48,565 nt of DNA from Polynucleobacter sp. (GCA_030157655.1 JAOAUK010000016.1:5065-53629), one strand, 5' to 3'; shown: positions 19,062-28,702, numbered from the stretch's first letter. Numbers and translations: made by a program. Notes: generated by a model from the letters alone, not told the origin.

Positions 19062-19931
19062 ATGAATAAAACAGTTACCAAAGCAGTTTTCCCAGTAGCG
19101 GGCCTTGGCACACGCTTTTTACCAGCGACTAAGGCCAGTCCTAAAGAGATGCTCAACGTGGTTGATAAACCACTGATTCAGTATGCCGTGGAAGAAGCCA
19201 TGGCTGCGGGCATCACTGAAATGATTTTCGTTACAGGTCGCAGCAAGCGCGCCATCGAAGACCATTTCGATAAAGCCTATGAACTAGAAGCCGAGCTTGA
19301 AGCTAAAAATAAACAAGATCTATTAGCTCTGGTGCGCAACATTAAACCAAGTCATGTGGATTGTGTTTACGTGAGACAACCCGAAGCCCTTGGTTTGGGT
19401 CATGCTGTTTTATGCGCAGAAAAACTCATCAGAGATGAGGCTTTCGCTGTGATTTTGGCCGATGACTTGTTAGATGGACCAGTTCCAGTCATGAAGCAAA
19501 TGGTTGACAAGTATCAGCACTACCGTAGCTCTATTTTGGGCGTTGAAAAAATTCAACCAGAGCAAAGCAAATCTTATGGCGTGATTGATGGAAAAATATT
19601 TGATGACCGCATTTACAAATTAAATGGCATCGTAGAAAAACCAGAACCAGCTAAAGCTCCATCCAATATGGGTGTAGTGGGTCGCTACATCTTGTCTTCA
19701 AGAATCTTTAATCACATCCGCACCATCAAACCAGGCGCAGGTGGCGAACTACAACTCACCGATGCTATTCAGTCATTACTAAGCCAAGAACAAGTATTGG
19801 CTTATGAGTACGAAGGTATTCGTTATGACTGCGGTAGTAAATTAGGTTACTTAAAAGCAACCGTTGATTTTGCTTTGCGTCATCCTGAAGTGAAGGATGG
19901 TTTTAGCGAGTTTCTCAAAACTCGCCAATGA
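19062..19931 (+). CDS. galU: UTP-glucose-1-phosphate uridylyltransferase
   Basis: GalU makes UDP-glucose from UTP and glucose 1-phosphate for surface polysaccharide and lipopolysaccharide synthesis. The 289-residue protein has the N-terminal nucleotide-binding GLGTRFLPATKASPKEML, the catalytic-region VYVRQPEALGLGHAVLCA, ILADDLLDG, and the late GGELQLTDAI. The ATG overlaps the end of valS closely (TGATATG), so the two are probably co-transcribed. The next gene converges 8 bases later with no visible terminator. Confidence 0.97.
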   Translation: MNKTVTKAVFPVAGLGTRFLPATKASPKEMLNVVDKPLIQYAVEEAMAAGITEMIFVTGRSKRAIEDHFDKAYELEAELEAKNKQDLLALVRNIKPSHVDCVYVRQPEALGLGHAVLCAEKLIRDEAFAVILADDLLDGPVPVMKQMVDKYQHYRSSILGVEKIQPEQSKSYGVIDGKIFDDRIYKLNGIVEKPEPAKAPSNMGVVGRYILSSRIFNHIRTIKPGAGGELQLTDAIQSLLSQEQVLAYEYEGIRYDCGSKLGYLKATVDFALRHPEVKDGFSEFLKTRQ

Positions 19932-19939
19932 CAAACTAA

Positions 19940-20176
19940 TTAGCGGCGCTTAAGGTAAAACACAAAAGCGTCTGCTACCCTTTCTGCAGCTAACAAATCA
20001 TTGCCGGTTTGTTTAGCAAATGTAGGAAAGTCATGCTCAGAACCATTGTCTGTTGCGATTACTTTCAATACTTCACCACTTTGCATTTCTGCCAAAGCTT
20101 TTTTAGCTCTTAAGATAGGTAGCGGGCAATTGAGCCCGCTAGCATCGACTTCTTTATCTACTTTAGGCAAGCTCAT
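19940..20176 (-). CDS. TusA-family sulfur carrier protein
   Basis: This 78-residue protein has the TusA/SirA signature [19 protein letters not shown], whose Cys carries the persulfide sulfur, followed by a two-layer fold with [19 protein letters not shown]. TusA-like proteins relay sulfur to tRNA thiolation, molybdenum cofactor or sulfur metabolism; which one cannot be told here. The ATG at 20176 overlaps the alaS TGA (ATGA), so translation is coupled to alaS. An in-frame upstream ATG at 20194 would lie deeper inside alaS. Confidence 0.88.
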   Translation of the reverse strand: MSLPKVDKEVDASGLNCPLPILRAKKALAEMQSGEVLKVIATDNGSEHDFPTFAKQTGNDLLAAERVADAFVFYLKRR

Positions 20177-22800
20177 AGACGCTCTGTAACCCATGCTTGA
20201 ACACTATTAAGAGCTGCAACAAGTCCTTTAGGATCGGTACCGCCTGCCATAGCCATGTCAGGCTTACCACCGCCCTTACCGCCCACCTGTTGAGCCACGT
20301 GATTCACTAAATCACCTGCTTTAACTTTTGCCACAGCATCAGCGGTTACACCCGCAGCCAATTGAACTTTTCCATCTTGCACAGATGCCAAAACAATTGC
20401 TGCAGACTTCAACTTATTCTTCAACTGATCCAATGTTTCTCTTAAGACCTTGGCATCAGCACCTTCTAGCTGAGCTGCCAAGATGCGCACACCATTAACT
20501 TCAACTGCTTTTGAAACCAACTCATCGCCCTGGCTAGCAGCCAACTTAGAGCCTAAGCGCTCCAATTCTTTCTCTAATGAGCGCGCATGTTCTTGTAGTT
20601 GAGCAATACGCGCAGCCAAATCACTAGGGGTTGCTTTAAGACTTGCTGCTAACTGATTAACTTGAGCATCTAGTTTTTGCAAGTAAGTTAAAGCGCGATC
20701 GCCAGCAATTGCTTCAACACGACGAATACCCGCAGCGACACCACTTTCTGCCAAGATCTTAAAGATACCAATATCGCCCGTGCGCTGTACATGTGTACCA
20801 CCGCAAAGTTCTTTTGAAGAGCCAATCTCAAGCACGCGCACTGTTTCGCCGTATTTCTCACCAAACAACATCATGGCGCCAGTTTTTTGCGCATCATCTA
20901 AGCTCATGACTTTTGCAGATGCGGCAGCGTTCGCCAAAATTTCCGCATTCACCAACTGTTCTACTTGAGCAATTTGCTCGGCAGTCATTGGTGCTGTATG
21001 CGTGAAGTCAAAGCGCGTCTTATCAGGATCCACCAAAGAACCTTTTTGCTGCACATGTGCGCCCAATACTTCACGCAATGCTTTATGCATCAAATGGGTT
21101 GCGCTGTGGTGACGTATCGTTCTAGCTCGTCTCTCAGCATTCACTTTGGCATTGAGTTGATCACCAACTTTGATCTCGCCCTCTAAGACCTGCCCATGAT
21201 GACCAAATACGTCTGCTTGAATTTTTAACGTATCTTCAACATCAAACAAACTTGTTGTATTACGCAATTCACCAGCATCACCTACTTGTCCACCTGATTC
21301 AGCGTAGAAAGGCGTGTTATCTAAAACAATCACGGCATTATCGCCAGCCTTGATAGAAGTCACTTGCGTGCCATCCACATACAAAGCCAATACTTTTGCC
21401 AACTCTTGATTCAAAGTATCGTAGCCGTGGAATACAGTCGGTGCACCTGCATACTCAAGACCTTGAGCCATTTTGAATTTACCAGCAGCACGTGCTTGAT
21501 CACGTTGACGATTCATGGCCACTTCAAAACCAGCCTCATCAACTGTAACGCCTCGCTCACGACATACGTCAGCCGTTAAATCAAGCGGGAAACCAAATGT
21601 GTCATGCAACTTAAATGCTGTTTCACCATCGATGACCTTAGATGATCCAGCCAAAGCTGCTTCAAGAATTTCCATACCATTAGAGATAGTTTGGAAAAAA
21701 CGTTCTTCTTCTTGTTTCAATACTTCTGTAACACGTGCTTCATTGGCTTTTAATTCAGGATAAGCATCACCCATCTCTTTCACTAAAGCAGTCACTAGCT
21801 TGTGGAAGAATGGTGCGCGAGCACCTAACTTGTATCCATGTCTAATAGCGCGACGCGTAATACGGCGCAATACATAACCGCGACCAGCATTACCTGGAAT
21901 AACACCATCTGTAACAGTGAATGAACAAGCACGAATATGGTCAGCGATTACTTTGAGTGACGGGCTATTGCTATCGCAATTACCAGCACCGGCACCATCA
22001 ACTGCTGATTTAGCAGCAGCTAGTAAATTTACAAATAAATCGATTTCATAATTTGAGTGCACATGCTGCAAAACTGCGGCAATACGCTCAAGACCCATGC
22101 CAGTATCAACGCTAGGCTTAGGCAATGGATGCATCACACCATCTTCATCGCGATTAAATTGCATGAAGACGTTATTCCAAATTTCAATATAGCGATCACC
22201 ATCTTCTTCAGGACTGCCTGGAGGACCACCAGGAATATCTTCACCATGATCGAAGAAAATTTCTGTACAAGGACCGCACGGACCTGTATCACCCATCATC
22301 CAGAAATTATCAGATGCGTAACGAGCACCTTTGTTGTCGCCAATACGAATGATTCTTTCAGTAGGCACGCCTACTTCTTTAGCCCAAATATCATAGGCTT
22401 CATCATCTTCAGCATACACAGTGACCCACAACTTATCAGCAGGTAATTTGTATACGGTTGTTAATAGTTCCCACGCATAGCTAATCGCATCTCTCTTGAA
22501 GTAATCTCCAAAAGAAAAATTGCCAAGCATTTCAAAAAATGTGTGATGACGAGCGGTATAACCAACGTTATCCAAGTCATTATGTTTGCCACCAGCACGA
22601 ATACATTTTTGAGCAGTTGTAGCTCTTGTATATGGGCGCTTATCAAAGCCTAAAAAAACATCCTTGAATTGATTCATACCTGCATTAGTAAATAGCAAGG
22701 TTGGATCATCACCTGGCACCACAGGGCTTGAAGAAACCACTTGGTGACCTTTAGATTCAAAGAACTTTAAGAAATTTTCGCGAATTTGAGTAACTTTCAT
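20173..22800 (-). CDS. alaS: Alanine-tRNA ligase
   Basis: AlaS charges tRNA-Ala, recognising the G3-U70 pair. The 875-residue class II enzyme has the catalytic core starting with [17 protein letters not shown] and [19 protein letters not shown], and the editing domain with zinc ligands in [11 protein letters not shown] and CGGTHV. The C-Ala dimerisation domain ends with [15 protein letters not shown]. All parts appear intact. The ATG at 22800 has no ribosome binding site; a -10-like CATAAT ends 7 bases upstream. The gene diverges from tctB across 128 bases. Confidence 0.98.
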   Translation of the reverse strand: MKVTQIRENFLKFFESKGHQVVSSSPVVPGDDPTLLFTNAGMNQFKDVFLGFDKRPYTRATTAQKCIRAGGKHNDLDNVGYTARHHTFFEMLGNFSFGDYFKRDAISYAWELLTTVYKLPADKLWVTVYAEDDEAYDIWAKEVGVPTERIIRIGDNKGARYASDNFWMMGDTGPCGPCTEIFFDHGEDIPGGPPGSPEEDGDRYIEIWNNVFMQFNRDEDGVMHPLPKPSVDTGMGLERIAAVLQHVHSNYEIDLFVNLLAAAKSAVDGAGAGNCDSNSPSLKVIADHIRACSFTVTDGVIPGNAGRGYVLRRITRRAIRHGYKLGARAPFFHKLVTALVKEMGDAYPELKANEARVTEVLKQEEERFFQTISNGMEILEAALAGSSKVIDGETAFKLHDTFGFPLDLTADVCRERGVTVDEAGFEVAMNRQRDQARAAGKFKMAQGLEYAGAPTVFHGYDTLNQELAKVLALYVDGTQVTSIKAGDNAVIVLDNTPFYAESGGQVGDAGELRNTTSLFDVEDTLKIQADVFGHHGQVLEGEIKVGDQLNAKVNAERRARTIRHHSATHLMHKALREVLGAHVQQKGSLVDPDKTRFDFTHTAPMTAEQIAQVEQLVNAEILANAAASAKVMSLDDAQKTGAMMLFGEKYGETVRVLEIGSSKELCGGTHVQRTGDIGIFKILAESGVAAGIRRVEAIAGDRALTYLQKLDAQVNQLAASLKATPSDLAARIAQLQEHARSLEKELERLGSKLAASQGDELVSKAVEVNGVRILAAQLEGADAKVLRETLDQLKNKLKSAAIVLASVQDGKVQLAAGVTADAVAKVKAGDLVNHVAQQVGGKGGGKPDMAMAGGTDPKGLVAALNSVQAWVTERL

Positions 22801-22807
22801 GAGCGTA

Positions 22808-22813
22808 ATTATG
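22808..22813 (-). promoter_or_regulatory. Possible -10 element of alaS, leaderless spacing
   Basis: On the minus strand CATAAT (5 of 6 consensus bases) ends 7 bases before the alaS ATG. The intervening TACGCTC has no ribosome binding site. The -35 is not convincing. Confidence 0.4.
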
Positions 22814-22855
22814 ACTCAGAGAGGCCCTCTAGGTATAAACCCCCGCAAAGAAAAA

Positions 22856-22885
22856 TTGAATTCAACCTTTAAGAAAGCTTACAAT
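22856..22885 (+). promoter_or_regulatory. tctBA promoter with repeats
   Basis: TTGAAT (22856-22861) and TACAAT (22880-22885) are spaced by 18 bases, a good sigma70 match. The -35 lies in the perfect palindrome TTGAATTCAA (22856-22865). The 10-mer AAGAAAGCTT occurs at 22871-22880 and again at 22893-22902, 22 bases apart, straddling the -10 and start region. The leader carries GGGGA before the tctB ATG. Confidence 0.5.
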
Positions 22886-22928
22886 TCTGTCAAAGAAAGC
22901 TTTTTATAAAAATTTTGGGGAAACATTT

Positions 22929-23390
22929 ATGCAAATTCGCAGCCAAAAAGACTTTGCCTCTGGTTTGATGTTTGTGATTGTTGGCATTTTATTTGCCTAT
23001 ATTGCAACAACGTACAACATGGGCACGCCCGCCAAAATGGGCCCAGGCTACTTTCCATTCTGGTTAGGTATTGTTCTAGCAGTGCTAGGCGCCATCATCA
23101 CGATGACATCTATGTCAGCAAAAACATCAAAAGATGAATTGGCAAGCTGGGACTGGGTTTCAGTGATGTGGGTGACTGGTTCTGTGATTTTGTTTGGCTT
23201 AGTTTTAAAGCCAATGGGCTTGGTAGTTTCTTTGGTGATGTTGATTTTTATCTCAGCGATGGCCAGCCACGAATTCCACTGGAAAGGTACTGTGGTTAAC
23301 GCAGTGATCCTTAACGTGATTGCTTATGTTGCCTTTATTTGGGGATTGAAGCTTCAATTCCAAGTATGGCCAAGCTTTTTAGCTGCTTAA
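22929..23390 (+). CDS. Tripartite tricarboxylate transporter small membrane subunit (TctB family)
   Basis: TctB is the small inner-membrane subunit of TTT transporters, which take up carboxylates with a periplasmic binding protein. The 153-residue protein has four hydrophobic segments (about 13-30, 41-59, 78-105 in two parts, and 118-140) and the N-terminal MGPGYFPFWLGIVLAVLG block common to the family. GGGGA precedes the ATG. tctA follows 17 bases later. The substrate is unknown and no binding-protein gene is nearby. Confidence 0.9.
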   Translation: MQIRSQKDFASGLMFVIVGILFAYIATTYNMGTPAKMGPGYFPFWLGIVLAVLGAIITMTSMSAKTSKDELASWDWVSVMWVTGSVILFGLVLKPMGLVVSLVMLIFISAMASHEFHWKGTVVNAVILNVIAYVAFIWGLKLQFQVWPSFLAA

Positions 23391-23407
23391 TTGCCAGGAG
23401 ATAAATA

Positions 23408-24910
23408 ATGGAATTATTAGATAACTTAGCTCTTGGTTTTGCCACAGCATTTACAGCTCAAAATCTACTGTACTGTTTCATTGGTTGCTTACTAGGAACG
23501 ATGATTGGTGTGTTGCCGGGTCTAGGCCCCATTGCAACGATTGCGATGTTGTTGCCTGCAACCTATGCCCTACCTCCAATTGCAGCTCTCATCATGTTGG
23601 CTGGTATTTATTACGGCGCCCAATACGGTGGCTCAACTACTGCGATTTTGGTGAACATCCCCGGCGAGTCGTCGTCGGTGGTAACCGCGATTGATGGTTA
23701 CCAAATGGCTAGGCGCGGTCGTGCTGGTGTTGCCCTATTTACTGCCGGCTTTGGTTCATTCTTTGCTGGTTGCGTAGCAACTTTGGTATTGGCTGCATTT
23801 GCAGCACCTTTATCAGAGATTGCTTTTAAGTTTGGTCCAGCCGAGTACTTCTCATTGATGGTTCTCGGCTTGATCGGCGCAGTGGTACTTGCTTCAGGCT
23901 CATTGGTTAAAGCGATTGCGATGATCGTATTAGGTCTTTTGTTAGGCCTCATCGGTACAGACGTTAACTCTGGCACTGCGCGCTACTCATTCGATATCCC
24001 TGAACTAACTGACGGCATTGGTTTTGTGTCAGTGGCGATGGGCGTGTTTGGTTTTGCAGAAATCATGGGCAACCTTGAGCAAAAAGAAAAGCGTGAAACT
24101 TTCTTGGATAAAGTGACATCGCTTTGGCCAAGCAAAGAAGATTTCAAGCGCATGATGCCTTCTATTCTTAGAGGCACAACTATCGGGTCAATTTTGGGCG
24201 TTCTACCTGGTGGTGGCGCAGCTCTTGCAGCTTTTGCAGCCTACTCACTAGAAAAGAAAACATCGAAGCACAGCGCTGAATTCGGTAAAGGTGCGATTGA
24301 AGGTGTTGCTGGTCCAGAAAGTGCTAATAACGCTGCATCACAAACATCATTCATTCCATTATTAACATTAGGTATCCCACCGAATGCTGTGATGGCCCTG
24401 ATGGTGGGTGCGATGACGATTCACAACATTCAACCAGGTCCACAAGTAATGAGCTCTAACCCAGCGCTATTCTGGGGCTTGATTGCATCCATGTGGATTG
24501 GTAACTTCATGTTGATCATCTTGAACTTGCCGTTGATTGGTGTGTGGGTCAAGATGTTGACGATTCCATACAAACATTTATATCCAGCCATCCTTGTGTT
24601 CTGCTGTATCGGTGTTTATACAGTGAACAACACGAACTTTGATATCTTCATCACAGCAGCATTTGGCGTGATTGGCTATTTATTCGTTAAGTTAGGTTGC
24701 GAAGCTCCTCCACTACTCTTAGGGTTCGTTTTAGGACCGATGATGGAAGAGAATTTCCGCCGAGCACTGCTATTGGCTAGAGGTGATTTCACGGTATTTG
24801 TGACAAGACCACTATCTCTTGGCCTATTGATTGCAGCAGCTGCATTGGTTGTGATTGTGACTTTGCCAGCAGTGAAGAAAACAAGAGAAGAAGCCTTCGT
24901 CGAAGAATAA
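23408..24910 (+). CDS. Tripartite tricarboxylate transporter large permease (TctA family)
   Basis: TctA is the large permease of TTT transporters and probably drives ion-coupled carboxylate uptake. The 500-residue protein has about eleven or twelve hydrophobic segments. The family motifs are GTMIGVLPGLGP, GGSTTAILVNIPGESSSVVT with GYQMARRGRAG, and in the second half GVLPGGGAALAAFAAY and LGIPPNAVMALMVGAM. AGGAG stands nine bases before the ATG. It shares the tctB promoter. The gene end lies 15 bases before the chosen glnS start. Confidence 0.93.
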   Translation: MELLDNLALGFATAFTAQNLLYCFIGCLLGTMIGVLPGLGPIATIAMLLPATYALPPIAALIMLAGIYYGAQYGGSTTAILVNIPGESSSVVTAIDGYQMARRGRAGVALFTAGFGSFFAGCVATLVLAAFAAPLSEIAFKFGPAEYFSLMVLGLIGAVVLASGSLVKAIAMIVLGLLLGLIGTDVNSGTARYSFDIPELTDGIGFVSVAMGVFGFAEIMGNLEQKEKRETFLDKVTSLWPSKEDFKRMMPSILRGTTIGSILGVLPGGGAALAAFAAYSLEKKTSKHSAEFGKGAIEGVAGPESANNAASQTSFIPLLTLGIPPNAVMALMVGAMTIHNIQPGPQVMSSNPALFWGLIASMWIGNFMLIILNLPLIGVWVKMLTIPYKHLYPAILVFCCIGVYTVNNTNFDIFITAAFGVIGYLFVKLGCEAPPLLLGFVLGPMMEENFRRALLLARGDFTVFVTRPLSLGLLIAAAALVVIVTLPAVKKTREEAFVEE

Positions 24911-24913
24911 ATT

Positions 24914-24919
24914 TACAAT
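24914..24919 (+). promoter_or_regulatory. Possible -10 element of glnS, leaderless spacing
   Basis: TACAAT (5 of 6 consensus bases) ends 6 bases before the ATG at 24926. If used, the mRNA would begin at that ATG, and the upstream ATG at 24920 would not be transcribed. Read-through from tctA is the alternative source of transcript. Confidence 0.35.
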
Positions 24920-24925
24920 ATGGGA

Positions 24926-26707
24926 ATGTCTGAAAAGAAGAACCCATCCCCTTCTAAATTCGAGACCCTAGAGGTCTCGAATTTTTTGCGCCAAATCATT
25001 GATAGCGATCTAGCTAGTGGCAAGCATGCCAACCGCCTAGATCAAGCTGGCAAGGTGCTCCCAAGCGTTATTACCCGCTTTCCACCAGAGCCTAATGGCT
25101 ATCTCCATATTGGTCATGCCAAGAGTATTTGCTTAAATTTTGGCCTGGCTAGGGACTATGGTCACGCCCCTAATGGTGCTCGTTGCAACATGCGTTTTGA
25201 CGATACCAACCCCAGCAAGGAAGAAACTGAATACGTTGATAGCATCATTGATGCTGTACGTTGGTTAGGCTTTGACTGGGTAGAGGATGGCGTAGAACAT
25301 CAACACTATGCGAGTGACTACTTTGATCAACTTTATGAGTTTGCCGAAAAACTGATCGAAGCAGGTAAGGCATACATCGATAGTCAATCTGCGGATGAGA
25401 TTCACAAGAATCGCGGCACCTTTACACAATTAGGCACCAACAGCCCATTTAGAAATCGTAGCCCAGAAGAAAATTTAGCTCTATTTAGAGAGATGAAGGC
25501 CGGTAAGTATCCAGATGGTGCGCATGTCTTGCGATTGAAAATCGATATGGCGCACCCCAATATTGTGATGCGTGATCCTGTGATCTACCGTATTCGTCAT
25601 GCCCATCATCACCGTACCGGCGACAAATGGTGTATCTACCCGCTTTACGACTTCACTCACTGCATTTCAGATGCGCTTGAAAACATCACGCATTCCATTT
25701 GCACCTTGGAGTTTGAAAATAATCGACCGCTCTATGATTGGGTGCTAGAAGCGTTAAAAGATGTGGGCGTATTTAAAGGTCCCTTGCCCAAGCAATATGA
25801 ATTTGCACGTCTGAACTTGACCTACGCCATCACAAGCAAGCGTAAGTTATTGCAATTGGTTGAAGAAAAACGTGTGGATGGCTGGGATGACCCTCGCTTA
25901 CCAACCATCGTAGGTATCAGAAGACGTGGCTTCACGCCTGAGAGCTTGAGATTGTTCTGCGAACGCATTGGTGTATCAAAAGCAGATAGCTGGATTGATA
26001 TGTCTGTTCTTGAGCAAGCGCTGCGTGATGACTTAGATGCCAGAGCAGAAAGAGCCTTTGCTGTACTTCAGCCACTAAAACTCATTCTTGATAATTTTGA
26101 TCCTTCAGCAGAAGAGCCTTGCTCAGCTCCTAAGCATCCTCATCATGAAGACTGGGGTCGTCGCGAATTTACATTAACGAAAGAGCTGTGGATTGAAGCA
26201 GATGACTTCATGGTCGAACCAATCAAAGGCTTCTTTAGACTGTATCCACCTAAAGATGGCCAACCTGGTAGTCGCGTTCGCTTGCGTCATGGCTTTGTGA
26301 TTGAATGTACCGGCTACGATACTGATGCCAATGGTCAGGTCACAGCTGTGCATGCTAATTACTTTGCTGATAGTAAGAGTGGCACACCTGAGTCAAATAA
26401 TTACAAGGTCAAAGGTAATCTTCATTGGGTTAGCGCAAAAAATGCGATCAAAGCTGAAGTGCGTGTTTACGATCGATTATTTACCGACCCTCACCCTGAT
26501 AGTGGCGATAAAAATTTCCTAGACGCCATCAATCAAAACTCCAAGCAAGTGTTGACTGCCTATCTAGAGCCAAGCTTAAGCGGTGTTCAAGCGGAGCAAC
26601 GTTTCCAATTTGAACGGCATGGTTATTTTGTTGCAGACCGCATCGATCACAGCGCCTCAAACCCTGTATTTAATATGTGCGTTGGCCTTAAGGACACTTG
26701 GAAGTAG
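24926..26707 (+). CDS. glnS: Glutamine-tRNA ligase
   Basis: GlnS charges tRNA-Gln directly. The 593-residue class I enzyme has the HIGH motif in RFPPEPNGYLHIGHAKS, the RFDDTNPSKE loop, HCISDALENITHSICTLEF in the tRNA-acceptor region and the KMSKS-like AITSKRKL. A C-terminal beta-barrel anticodon-binding domain follows. Its presence makes the Glu-tRNA-Gln amidotransferase route unnecessary for tRNA-Gln. I prefer the ATG at 24926 over 24920 (only two extra residues). The last 20 bases overlap the converging epimerase gene. Confidence 0.96.
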   Translation: MSEKKNPSPSKFETLEVSNFLRQIIDSDLASGKHANRLDQAGKVLPSVITRFPPEPNGYLHIGHAKSICLNFGLARDYGHAPNGARCNMRFDDTNPSKEETEYVDSIIDAVRWLGFDWVEDGVEHQHYASDYFDQLYEFAEKLIEAGKAYIDSQSADEIHKNRGTFTQLGTNSPFRNRSPEENLALFREMKAGKYPDGAHVLRLKIDMAHPNIVMRDPVIYRIRHAHHHRTGDKWCIYPLYDFTHCISDALENITHSICTLEFENNRPLYDWVLEALKDVGVFKGPLPKQYEFARLNLTYAITSKRKLLQLVEEKRVDGWDDPRLPTIVGIRRRGFTPESLRLFCERIGVSKADSWIDMSVLEQALRDDLDARAERAFAVLQPLKLILDNFDPSAEEPCSAPKHPHHEDWGRREFTLTKELWIEADDFMVEPIKGFFRLYPPKDGQPGSRVRLRHGFVIECTGYDTDANGQVTAVHANYFADSKSGTPESNNYKVKGNLHWVSAKNAIKAEVRVYDRLFTDPHPDSGDKNFLDAINQNSKQVLTAYLEPSLSGVQAEQRFQFERHGYFVADRIDHSASNPVFNMCVGLKDTWK

Positions 26708-27575
26708 TTTTTAAGAAATCCGCCACCGTTGGATAAGTCAGATTAAATCTAACTTCACTTAAACGGTGGTTTTGAATGCGCCTAGACTCACTCATAAATG
26801 AGAGGGTCATAGGCTCAACCAAGCCCTGCAATGCTTGACGAGTCACTCTTGGTGATTTGGGCAGATCAAATGCTTGAGCCACCAAATCAAAATAATCACC
26901 CATCAACATATCGCTGTCATCACAGGCGTTCATGATGCGCTGGGCTTTACCCCTTGATAAAACATAAGTGATTAACCTAGCCAAATCATCAGCATGAATA
27001 TGATTGGTATAGACATCTTCCGATGAAACCAAGGCAGGCGATTGTCGCGAGATCCGGTCGATAGGCAATCGATCTCCTGCATAAATACCAGGCACCCTCA
27101 GAATCTGAGCTTGAACCTGATGCGCGATAGCCCAAGCTCTAATTTGGCCCTCCGCAGAGACTCTTCTGGTGGCTCTAGCGCTTTGTGGGTTAACCATGCG
27201 CGTTTCATCAATCACGGCACCTTGGCAATCGCCATAGACACCAGTTGTGCTGATGTAGACCAGTTGTCTGATAAAACCACTCCCCTGCGCTAAAATCCGT
27301 AATAAGTTGTGAGTGCGGGTGTCAATGGAGCCTTGAGTGGGTGGCGGGGCTAAATGAACCACCTGGGCAGCTAAGTGCGGTAAGCGCCATAGAGTATGTG
27401 CTTGGTCAAGATCTCCAAAAATTGGGGTGACACCAGCCAGCCTCAATGTGGTCATCCTATCTTGCGAGGAAGTCAGAGCAAAAACTCTGTATTTTTTGAC
27501 CAATAGAGGTAACAAGCGCATACCGACGTCGCCACAACCAACAATGAGAATTCTAGGTTTACCTATACGTTGCAT
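26688..27575 (-). CDS. NAD-dependent epimerase/dehydratase-like (extended SDR) protein
   Basis: The 295-residue protein begins with a Rossmann nucleotide-binding segment RILIVGCGDVGMRLLPLL (8-25) and has STTGVYGDCQG with the SDR Ser and Tyr, followed by a region with RVPGIYAGDRLPIDR. The usual YxxxK Lys is not obvious, as in YeeZ-like members, so catalysis is doubtful. Its substrate is unknown. It diverges from the ferredoxin-reductase gene with a 29-base gap and overlaps glnS by 20 bases at the 3' end. TACGAT ends 7 bases before the ATG, with no ribosome binding site. Confidence 0.8.
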   Translation of the reverse strand: MQRIGKPRILIVGCGDVGMRLLPLLVKKYRVFALTSSQDRMTTLRLAGVTPIFGDLDQAHTLWRLPHLAAQVVHLAPPPTQGSIDTRTHNLLRILAQGSGFIRQLVYISTTGVYGDCQGAVIDETRMVNPQSARATRRVSAEGQIRAWAIAHQVQAQILRVPGIYAGDRLPIDRISRQSPALVSSEDVYTNHIHADDLARLITYVLSRGKAQRIMNACDDSDMLMGDYFDLVAQAFDLPKSPRVTRQALQGLVEPMTLSFMSESRRIQNHRLSEVRFNLTYPTVADFLKTTSKCP

Positions 27576-27582
27576 GAACTCA

Positions 27583-27588
27583 ATCGTA
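27583..27588 (-). promoter_or_regulatory. Possible -10 element of the epimerase-like gene, leaderless spacing
   Basis: On the minus strand TACGAT ends 7 bases before the ATG at 27575. The same hexamer stands 6 bases before polA. It matches the -10 consensus at 4 of 6 bases and no -35 is clear. Confidence 0.28.
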
Positions 27589-27604
27589 ATGCTTTAAAAA
27601 AGGA

Positions 27605-28663
27605 ATGTCAGTGTCTTACCAAATTACCATTAAAAATAGCGGAAAAACTTTTAGCGCAAACAGTGATGAAACTGTTCTAGAAGCAGCCATGAGACAAGGC
27701 ATTCACCTACCCTATGGTTGCAAAAACGGTGCCTGTGGTTCATGCAAAGGAAAAGTTGAGTCTGGCTGCGTTAGCCACGGCGATCACAACGAAAAAGCCC
27801 TAAGTGGTGAAGAAGCCCTAAACAGTATGGCCCTATTTTGCTGCGCTAAAGCAGAATCAGATCTCGTGATTGATGTCAGAGAAGTTGAAACTAATGGCGA
27901 CGTGGTGATCAAAAAGATCCCCTGTAGGGTTGCCAGCCTTAATCGTGTCACAGATGATGTAGTGATTGTGAAATTACAACTTCCTGCAACAGAAAAATTC
28001 CAATTTGTGGCCGGTCAATACATTGAGTTCTTACTCAAAGATAAACGCAGAGCTTACTCAATTGCGAGTGCCCCACATGAAGAAGGCCCGCTCGAATTAC
28101 ATATTAGACATATGCCAGGTGGCTCATTCACAGACTTTGTGTTTGGTAGCAGCGAATCCGGCACGATGATGAAAGAGAAGGATATCTTGCGCTTTGAAGG
28201 CCCTATGGGTAGCTTCTTCTTGCGCGAAGATTCTAACAAGCCCATCATCTTCATTGCCTCAGGAACTGGTTTTGCTCCTATTAAAGGCATTGTTGAACAT
28301 ATTCGTCACCAAGGTATCTCACGTCCTATTAAGCTTTACTGGGGTGGTCGTCGTCCAAAAGATTTTTATCACAACGACTTATGCCAATCTTGGGCAAAAA
28401 AAATTCCTGGCTTTGAATACATTCCAGTTGCTTCAGATGCATTACCAGAAGATCAATGGGCAGGTAGAACAGGTTTTGTACATGCGGCAGCGATGCAAGA
28501 CAACCCTGATATGTCAGGCTTCCAGGTATATGCGTGCGGTGCGCCAATCGTTGTTGAATCTGCAAAAAATGATTTCGTTGCAAAATGTGGCTTACCAAAC
28601 GATGAGTTTTATGCGGACGCATTCACATCAGCTGCAGATTTAGCTAAAAAAACACCCGCTTAA
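27605..28663 (+). CDS. Plant-type ferredoxin/FAD/NAD reductase (AscD/phenol-hydroxylase-reductase-like)
   Basis: This 352-residue electron-transfer protein has an N-terminal [2Fe-2S] ferredoxin domain with C39, C44 and C47 in YGCKNGACGSCKG and a fourth Cys at 79 or 80. The FAD domain carries RAYSIASAPHE and the NAD(P)H domain carries FIASGTGFAPIKGI and YACGAP. Burkholderiales copies are often labelled CDP-6-deoxy-delta-3,4-glucoseen reductase, but no deoxysugar genes are nearby, so that name is doubtful. It could feed electrons to an oxygenase. AAAAGGA sits just before the ATG. argD follows 39 bases later. Confidence 0.9.
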   Translation: MSVSYQITIKNSGKTFSANSDETVLEAAMRQGIHLPYGCKNGACGSCKGKVESGCVSHGDHNEKALSGEEALNSMALFCCAKAESDLVIDVREVETNGDVVIKKIPCRVASLNRVTDDVVIVKLQLPATEKFQFVAGQYIEFLLKDKRRAYSIASAPHEEGPLELHIRHMPGGSFTDFVFGSSESGTMMKEKDILRFEGPMGSFFLREDSNKPIIFIASGTGFAPIKGIVEHIRHQGISRPIKLYWGGRRPKDFYHNDLCQSWAKKIPGFEYIPVASDALPEDQWAGRTGFVHAAAMQDNPDMSGFQVYACGAPIVVESAKNDFVAKCGLPNDEFYADAFTSAADLAKKTPA

Positions 28664-28702
28664 TCATTTTGTAAAAATTGTTGTTTAAATTCTTGATGAA
28701 TC

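Noticed and set aside
22057..22446. 129-codon frame antisense to alaS
   Set aside because: Fully covered by a conserved part of alaS; no ribosome binding site or domain.
28194..28643. 149-codon frame inside the ferredoxin-FAD reductase gene
   Set aside because: Same strand but shifted frame within a gene whose protein motifs are intact to the end.
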